This document shows positions 1-4,120 of a DNA stretch of 5,511 bases, in pieces (position 1 is the first letter of the stretch; each line of letters starts with the position of its first letter). Location: assembly GCA_945485625.1 (NCBI GenBank), contig CALYSH010000118.1, positions 1 through 5,511 on the forward strand, given 5' to 3'. Made by a program: the position numbers and the translations under genes. This DNA comes from an uncultured Lachnospiraceae bacterium (GTDB lineage Bacteria > Bacillota > Clostridia > Lachnospirales > Lachnospiraceae). The notes below the pieces were generated by a model that worked only from the letters and a program-made list of their open reading frames with translations, ran no database searches and was not told the DNA's origin.

Positions 1-272
1 TTCAAATCCCCTATTTTCGTGGATAAAACCAAAAAAATGTCCTCTGTCAAGCCCAGACCAGTATCTATATTAAATGTTTTTTTCAATAATGTAAAGCCTT
101 TTCTCACAAGAAGCTCATTTTCGGTCTCAAAACCGATGGTATATGTTCCGTCCGCATCTCTGCCATACTGTCCGCAAAAATGCAGAATCGCTGCCAGTTC
201 AGCCAGCTGACAATGTCTGGCACTACTGATATGCTTTGCAAGCTCTTCCTTTACTTTCCCTGAAAATGACAT
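1..272 (-). CDS. whiA: WhiA, sporulation/division transcription regulator (N-terminal part; continues past left edge)
   Basis: This is the first 90 codons of a WhiA protein, starting MSFSGKVKEELAKHISSARH; the rest lies beyond the left edge. WhiA is a DNA-binding protein with an N-terminal LAGLIDADG homing-endonuclease-like domain and a C-terminal helix-turn-helix. It controls sporulation septation in Streptomyces and affects division and metabolism in Bacillus. Family features seen here are the MSFS.KVKEEL opening, the ARHCQLAELAAILHFCG helix at residues 18-34, and the TLLKKTFNI segment at 61-69. The C-terminal half cannot be assessed. The ATG at 272 follows the rapZ stop by 2 bp. Its ribosome binding site GGAAGG (281-286, 8-nt spacer) lies inside the last codons of rapZ, so translation is probably coupled. 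Identification is by recognition of family sequence and by the rapZ-whiA order common in Gram-positives. Confidence 0.93.
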   Translation of the reverse strand, partial: MSFSGKVKEELAKHISSARHCQLAELAAILHFCGQYGRDADGTYTIGFETENELLVRKGFTLLKKTFNIDTGLGLTEDIFLVLSTKIGDL

Positions 273-274
273 CC

Positions 275-1141
275 TTACGTCCTTCCGTTATTAATATCCC
301 TGTGGTACAGCTTCAGTCCATACTCGCCCTGATCCTTCATCTCCTCAAACAAGGCATTTGCCAGAGTAACGCTTCGATGCTTTCCGCCGGTACAACCGAT
401 GGCAACCACCAGACGATACTTTCCTTCCTTCACATAATTGGGAATCAGGAAAAGGAGCATGTCCGTAAGCTTCTCCAAAAAATCCCTGGATTCCTGAAAG
501 CTCATCACATAATCCCGCACCTCCGGATCCTTTCCGGTCTTGGTGCGCATTTCATCGATATAGAATGGATTTGGCAGGAAACGCACATCAAACACCAGAT
601 CCGCGTCCGCCGGAATACCATTCTTAAAGCCAAAGCTCATAATGGTTACCATCAGGCTGTTATAATCCTCGTTGTTCACAAAGATTCGATCCAGCTCCTC
701 CTTCAGCTCCCTGGTCAACAGATTGGAGGTATCAATGACATAGTCCGCAGTCCTGCGGATGTTTTCCAAAATCTCCCGCTCCTTGCGGATACCCTCCTCC
801 ACTCTGCCGTCGGACGCCAGGGGATGAATTCTTCTGGTCTCCTTATAGCGCTTAATCAGGGCCTGCTCGTCCGCATCCATAAACAGAATCTCAAAGTCGT
901 AGCCCTTTTCCCGCAGCTCCCGCAAAATACGGGTAGCATCCTGGAAGGACTGATCCGTACGCACATCCATACCCAGAGCCACCTTGTTGATTTCGCTGTC
1001 CGGCATGGAAATCAGCTCCATAAACCTTTCCACCAGGGACACCGGCAGATTATCCACACAGTAATACCCTGCATCCTCCAGCATCTTCAGGGCGGTACGC
1101 TTTCCACCGCCGCTCATACCGGTAACTACCACAAATCGCAT
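275..1141 (-). CDS. rapZ: RapZ/YvcJ family nucleotide-binding protein (RNase adapter family)
   Basis: This 288-residue protein has the family's usual length. In E. coli, RapZ binds glucosamine-6-phosphate and steers GlmZ small RNA to RNase E. The Bacillus homologue YvcJ hydrolyses nucleotides and affects competence. The role in clostridia is not settled. The N-terminal P-loop domain shows a Walker A-like GMSGGGKRT (8-16), CVDNLP (28-33), GMDVRT (57-62), FMDAD (87-91) and RRIHPL (103-108). The C-terminal domain shows SFGFKNG (169-175), FDVRFLPNP (184-192) and GCTGGKHRSV (249-258). Residue 15, normally Ser or Thr after the P-loop lysine, is Arg (codon CGT). The ATG at 1141 is 1 bp after the murB stop. 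It has GGGGGAG (1149-1155) 7 nt upstream, inside the murB end, which points to coupled translation. whiA follows 2 bp after its TAA stop. Confidence 0.95.
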   Translation of the reverse strand: MRFVVVTGMSGGGKRTALKMLEDAGYYCVDNLPVSLVERFMELISMPDSEINKVALGMDVRTDQSFQDATRILRELREKGYDFEILFMDADEQALIKRYKETRRIHPLASDGRVEEGIRKEREILENIRRTADYVIDTSNLLTRELKEELDRIFVNNEDYNSLMVTIMSFGFKNGIPADADLVFDVRFLPNPFYIDEMRTKTGKDPEVRDYVMSFQESRDFLEKLTDMLLFLIPNYVKEGKYRLVVAIGCTGGKHRSVTLANALFEEMKDQGEYGLKLYHRDINNGRT

Positions 1142-1142
1142 G

Positions 1143-2057
1143 TCAAAACTCCCCCAAAAAAATTACTTCCGGTTCCAGTTCCACGCCAAACCGGTGTTTT
1201 ACCTGTCTTTGTACTTCACTAATCACCTGTTGCACATCCGATGCCGTCGCACCGCCTGTATTGATGACAAAACCACAATGCTTCTTTGATACTTCGGCTC
1301 CGCCGATGCGGAAACCGGCAAGCCCTGCCTTCATAATCAGTTCTCCGGCGAAATACCCTTCCGGACGCTTAAAGGTACTTCCTGCACTTGGATACTCCAG
1401 GGGCTGCTTCTCCCGCCTCTTTACGGCCAGTTCATCCATGGTTCTGCGAATTTCCTCAGGGTTGCCGGGCTCCAAAGCAAGAACCGCCTCCGTAACGATA
1501 TAGGAACCATCCTTGATGGCACTGGTACGATATCCAAACTCCATCTGCGCGTTGGTCTTTTCCAGGGCCTCCCCCCGTCCGTCAACCAGCAATACAGCTT
1601 CCGTAACCCGGCTCAGATCCGATCCGTAGGCTCCTGCATTCATTACCATACCACCACCCACTGTGCCGGGAATTCCCGCCGCAAATTCCAGACCGGTCAG
1701 ACCAAGGTCCAGAGCCTTCCTTGCCGCAGCCGCCATGGTCACCGCACCACCCACGCGAATCCGGCTTCCTTCCACCGTCATCCGGGCAAATTCACCGGCA
1801 AGCTTTATCACAATGCCAGCATAGCCCTTATCGCCCACCAGAAGATTACTCCCGTTACCCAGCACAAAGTAGGGAAGCGCTTCCCGGTGCAGTAAATCCA
1901 GCACCCCGGAAAGCTCCTGCTTGTTACAAATCTCTAAAAGGCAGGAAGCAGGCCCCCCGATCCGAAAGGTGGTGTGCCTGCTCATCAACTCATTTTCATG
2001 GATTTGTTCCTTTGGAAGAATGCTCTCCAATGCGCTGCAAATCGTTTCCGTGTTCAT
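1143..2057 (-). CDS. murB: UDP-N-acetylenolpyruvoylglucosamine reductase (MurB, type II)
   Basis: MurB is the cytoplasmic FAD enzyme that reduces UDP-GlcNAc-enolpyruvate to UDP-MurNAc with NADPH, the second committed step of peptidoglycan precursor synthesis. The 304-residue length fits type II MurB, as in Bacillus and Staphylococcus. FAD-binding motifs are TTFRIGG (29-35), GNGSNLLV (67-74) and GIPGTVGGGMVMNAGAYG (128-145). Active-site motifs are YRTS (176-179), PSAGSTFKRP (223-232) with the probable proton-donor Ser227, FRIGGAEVSKKHCGFVIN (249-266), and the C-terminal PEVIFLG with Glu297. The ATG at 2057 lies 23 bp after the glk stop and has AAGGGG (2065-2070) with a 7-nt spacer. Its TGA stop is 1 bp before the rapZ start. 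No defect is seen. Confidence 0.97.
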   Translation of the reverse strand: MNTETICSALESILPKEQIHENELMSRHTTFRIGGPASCLLEICNKQELSGVLDLLHREALPYFVLGNGSNLLVGDKGYAGIVIKLAGEFARMTVEGSRIRVGGAVTMAAAARKALDLGLTGLEFAAGIPGTVGGGMVMNAGAYGSDLSRVTEAVLLVDGRGEALEKTNAQMEFGYRTSAIKDGSYIVTEAVLALEPGNPEEIRRTMDELAVKRREKQPLEYPSAGSTFKRPEGYFAGELIMKAGLAGFRIGGAEVSKKHCGFVINTGGATASDVQQVISEVQRQVKHRFGVELEPEVIFLGEF

Positions 2058-2080
2058 ATTCCTGCCCCTTTATTCCATTC

Positions 2081-3016
2081 TTAAATCACCAGTGCCGCCG
2101 CACCGTAAATACCTGCATCGTTACCCAGCTTAGCCAATGCAAATTCCACCTTTTTGCAGGGTGAAAATACATATTTTTCAAAGGAGGGTTTTATGAAGGA
2201 AAGAAGAATCTCTCCTGCCTTGGAAACTCCTCCGCCGATTACAAACACCTCGGGATTCACGGTACAGGCCACCATCGCCAATCCCTTGCCAAGATAATTG
2301 CCGAAACGCTCTGCAATCTCAATGGCCACCTCATCACCGGCCTTCACTCCGTCAAATACGGTCTTTGCGGAAATCTCACCCTCTCTCAGGCAGCTGGGCT
2401 TATCGTCCTCGGCAAGGCGTCTCTTTGCCAGACGCACAATGCCGGTTGCGGAGGCATACTGCTCCAGACATCCCTTCTTTTTACAGCCACAGAGCTCTGT
2501 CTCATTGTCTTCCATATGTATATGACCGATCTCGCCGCCTGCACCGGTAGCTCCGGTCAGAATCTTTCCTTCCACGATGATTCCGCCGCCGACGCCGGTA
2601 CCAAGAGTAACGGCTACCATGTTACGATGGCCCTTGCCGCCGCCCTGCCACATTTCACCCAGCGCAGCTACGTTGGCATCATTTGCCGCCTTTACGGGCA
2701 CATCCAGATATTCCCTCAAAATCTGAGGAATGTTCAGCACACCCCAGCCCAGATTTACGGCACCGCCAACCATGGTTCCTTCCTCATCCACTGCGCCCGG
2801 TGCACCTACACCGATACCGATGATATCAGACTTGGCAATGCCCTTTTCTTCCATCTTTTTCAGAATACTCTTGGCAACATCCGGCAAAATCTGCTCACCA
2901 CCGTTCTCCTTCACCGTAGGAATCTCCCACTTATCCAACAACTCCGCAGCCTTATTAAACAAGCCAAGCTTCACGGTTGTTCCGCCGATATCTACTCCAA
3001 ATACATACTGACCCAT
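2081..3016 (-). CDS. glk: ROK-family glucokinase
   Basis: This is probably an ATP-dependent glucokinase making glucose-6-phosphate from free cytoplasmic glucose. The 311-residue length is typical of ROK glucokinases. It shows the phosphate-binding FGVDIGGTTVKLG (6-18) and GAPGAVDEEG (71-80). NDANVAALGE (112-121) carries the likely catalytic base Asp113. GTGVGGG (139-145) and GEIGH (161-165) follow, then the ROK zinc motif CGCKKKGCLE (176-185). Zinc ligands would be His165, Cys176, Cys178 and Cys183. The zinc motif usually reads CxCGxxGCxE, but here residue 179 is Lys in place of Gly. A GGGVSKAGE segment (261-269) supports the fold. The ATG at 3016 is 18 bp after hprK, with a strong AAGGAG (3024-3029) and a 7-nt spacer. 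Sugar specificity cannot be proved from sequence; a related hexose or an amino sugar is possible. The position between hprK and murB fits a sugar-phosphate role. Confidence 0.93.
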   Translation of the reverse strand: MGQYVFGVDIGGTTVKLGLFNKAAELLDKWEIPTVKENGGEQILPDVAKSILKKMEEKGIAKSDIIGIGVGAPGAVDEEGTMVGGAVNLGWGVLNIPQILREYLDVPVKAANDANVAALGEMWQGGGKGHRNMVAVTLGTGVGGGIIVEGKILTGATGAGGEIGHIHMEDNETELCGCKKKGCLEQYASATGIVRLAKRRLAEDDKPSCLREGEISAKTVFDGVKAGDEVAIEIAERFGNYLGKGLAMVACTVNPEVFVIGGGVSKAGEILLSFIKPSFEKYVFSPCKKVEFALAKLGNDAGIYGAAALVI

Positions 3017-3034
3017 TTCCCTTCTCCTTTTCGT

Positions 3035-3913
3035 TTATTCATCATCGTCCTCTTCATCCCTTTTTCTTGCAAGGGAGTTCTGTACACGGGCATACAGCTC
3101 CTGTGCTGCATTGTAGCCCATTTTCTTCTGGCGGTGATTTACCGCAGCAGACTCACAGATGATTGCCAGGTTACGACCGGGACGGATGGGGATATTGTGA
3201 CATACCACCTTATTCCCCAGGTACTCAATATAATTCTCCTCCAGTCCCAGTCTGTCATATTCCTTATCCTTATCCCAATCCTCTAAACGGATGACCAGAT
3301 CAATATTCTGGGTCTCACGCACGGAGGAAGCACCAAACAGTGCCTTCACATCAATGATTCCGATACCGCGCAGTTCAATAAAGTGCTTGGTTATATCAGG
3401 AGCGGTACCAATCAGGGTATCGTCGCTGACCTTTCGCAGCTCTACTACATCGTCGGTTACCAGACGATGTCCTCTCTTGATTAACTCCAGAGCAGCCTCG
3501 GACTTTCCGATACCGCTCTCACCGGTAATCAGTACACCCTCACCATATACATCCACCAGAACACCGTGGACGGAAATGCAGGGAGCAAGCTTTACATTCA
3601 GCCAGCGAATAATCTCAGCCATGAAAGCGGAGGTGGATTTCTTGGTCACAAATACAGGTCTTTTATTCTTCAGGGCAATCTCCATGAAAATCGGATCCGG
3701 CTGAAGCTCCCGGCAGAACACGATGGCAGGAATATCATATCCCATGAAGGTCTCATATACCTCCCTCTTTCTGTCGTCCTCCAGTCCTTCCATATAAGTA
3801 TATTCCACAAATCCAATGATTTGCAGACGAGTGGCATCAAAATGCTCAAAATAACCGGCCATCTGCAATGCAGGTCTGTTAATATCCGGCTGGGTAATCT
3901 TAATCTTCCGCAC
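3035..3913 (-). CDS. hprK: HPr kinase/phosphorylase, open part of gene downstream of an in-frame amber codon
   Basis: HprK phosphorylates HPr on Ser46 in response to glycolytic intermediates and removes the phosphate at high inorganic phosphate. HPr-Ser-P is the CcpA co-regulator, so this enzyme is the sensor for carbon catabolite control. The open stretch from GTG 3913 encodes 292 residues. With the 23 upstream codons the gene would encode 315, close to the family norm. Numbered from the GTG, it has the N-domain segment TQPDINRPALQMAGYFEHFD (7-26), the conserved SVHGVLVD (114-121), Walker A GESGIGKS (131-138), TDDVVE (153-158), the signature IELRGIGIIDV (179-189) and IPIRPGRNLAI (241-251). 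The catalytic domain is therefore intact. The GTG has no Shine-Dalgarno sequence, and the natural start is almost certainly ATG 3982, separated from this part by TAG at 3935-3937. The protein ends in an acidic tail, RDEEDDDE. Whether full-length or shortened protein is made is unknown. Confidence 0.88.
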   Translation of the reverse strand: MRKIKITQPDINRPALQMAGYFEHFDATRLQIIGFVEYTYMEGLEDDRKREVYETFMGYDIPAIVFCRELQPDPIFMEIALKNKRPVFVTKKSTSAFMAEIIRWLNVKLAPCISVHGVLVDVYGEGVLITGESGIGKSEAALELIKRGHRLVTDDVVELRKVSDDTLIGTAPDITKHFIELRGIGIIDVKALFGASSVRETQNIDLVIRLEDWDKDKEYDRLGLEENYIEYLGNKVVCHNIPIRPGRNLAIICESAAVNHRQKKMGYNAAQELYARVQNSLARKRDEEDDDE

Positions 3914-3982
3914 ATCGATTTCAGGAGTCAGATTCTACAGCTTCATTTTTTCAACCACTTTTGTCAAACTAACGCTTGCCAT
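3914..3982 (-). other. hprK: Original hprK N-terminal coding segment, interrupted by TAG at codon 16
   Basis: From ATG 3982 the frame reads MASVSLTKVVEKMKL, then TAG (3937-3935), then NLTPEID, and runs straight into the open hprK frame at Val24 (GTG 3913). The distance is 69 bp, exactly 23 codons, so no frameshift is involved. The residues on both sides of the stop resemble the start of clostridial HprK proteins as I recall them, where Lys commonly precedes NLTP. A single A-to-T change (AAG to TAG) would explain it. The perfect ribosome binding site just upstream shows that this ATG is the evolved start. As it stands, the segment encodes a 15-residue peptide. Confidence 0.85.
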
Positions 3983-3989
3983 GTTGTTT

Positions 3990-3995
3990 CCTCCC
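3990..3995 (-). promoter_or_regulatory. Ribosome binding site for hprK (GGGAGG)
   Basis: GGGAGG lies 7 nt upstream of ATG 3982 (spacer AAACAAC), an ideal Shine-Dalgarno arrangement. It decides the start: initiation should occur at 3982, upstream of the amber codon, and not at GTG 3913, which has no comparable site. Confidence 0.88.
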
Positions 3996-4010
3996 GGTAA
4001 ATTTATTTTC

Positions 4011-4024
4011 TGAAAACGGTATCA
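4011..4024. promoter_or_regulatory. Putative cre operator (CcpA binding site) in the hprK leader
   Basis: On the plus strand the sequence is TGAAAACGGTATCA. It matches the Bacillus cre consensus TGWNANCGNTNWCA at every defined position, and the reverse strand matches too because the consensus is palindromic. Assuming equal base frequencies, such a match is expected about once in 260 kb, or about 0.02 times in this window. It lies 28 bp upstream of hprK ATG 3982 and about 70 bp downstream of the -10 box proposed at 4092-4097. A CcpA complex bound there could act as a transcriptional roadblock, or could act on another promoter nearby. CcpA binding itself is inference. Confidence 0.6.
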
Positions 4025-4038
4025 TCCTACCCGGACTC

Positions 4039-4074
4039 CCGCACCTGTCAGGGAACCAGCTCATACAGCTGCGG
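4039..4074 (-). other. Possible structured element in the hprK leader
   Basis: On the minus strand CCGCA (4070-4074) can pair with TGCGG (4039-4043). The enclosed stretch contains a small hairpin, CAGCT-GTATG-AGCTG (4057-4071, partly competing with the outer stem), and CCT-GAC-AGG (4044-4052). The layout resembles a small branched fold. There is no U-tract after it, so it is not a terminator, and it matches no riboswitch class I recognise. The stems are short and could be chance. Confidence 0.25.
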
Positions 4075-4091
4075 TTACTTTTCTTCTCGGT

Positions 4092-4120
4092 ATTATATTG
4101 TATCATGCCTTGTGAAAAAA
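4092..4120 (-). promoter_or_regulatory. Candidate sigma-A promoter for the hprK-whiA operon
   Basis: TATAAT (4092-4097) is a perfect -10 hexamer. It is 17 bp downstream of TTTTTT (4115-4120), a poor -35. An overlapping alternative is an extended -10, TGATACAAT (4097-4105), whose TGA is also the uvrC stop codon. Either would start transcription near 4085-4090 and give a leader of about 105 nt. The location, at the only sizeable gap in the gene run, supports it. The weak -35 lowers confidence. Confidence 0.45.

Noticed and set aside
197..230. Promoter-like TTTACA-N17-TAATAT type sequences in the AT-rich part of whiA
   Set aside because: They lie within coding sequence in a region biased to A and T, with no gene start just downstream that needs them.
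236..1222. A 328-codon open frame on the plus strand opposite rapZ, longer than rapZ itself
   Set aside because: It is antisense to a gene with clear family motifs. Its translation is rich in His, Gln and Leu with no recognisable domain, as expected of a mirror frame.
2516..3286. A 256-codon plus-strand frame crossing the glk-hprK junction
   Set aside because: It spans two well-supported genes on the other strand, has no recognisable domain, and is best explained as antisense noise.
3670..3915. An 81-codon minus-strand frame starting at ATG 3915 inside hprK
   Set aside because: It is out of frame with the conserved HprK protein and has no ribosome binding site. It is noted only because its ATG overlaps GTG 3913 and would compete with reinitiation there.
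3935..3937. Genuine amber-to-sense recoding (pyrrolysine or reassigned TAG) in hprK
   Set aside because: There is only one in-frame TAG in about 5 kb of coding sequence, no suppressor tRNA is visible, and a Lys codon is one base away. Mutation or error is simpler, though five TAA/TGA stops cannot exclude it.
4037..4102. Rho-independent terminator after uvrC
   Set aside because: The stems in this region are short and none is followed by a run of T on the minus strand.
4019..4106. Direct repeat ATGATAC at 4100-4106 and 4019-4025
   Set aside because: At seven bases it is too short to be meaningful. One copy is explained by the uvrC stop/-10 region and the other by the cre site.
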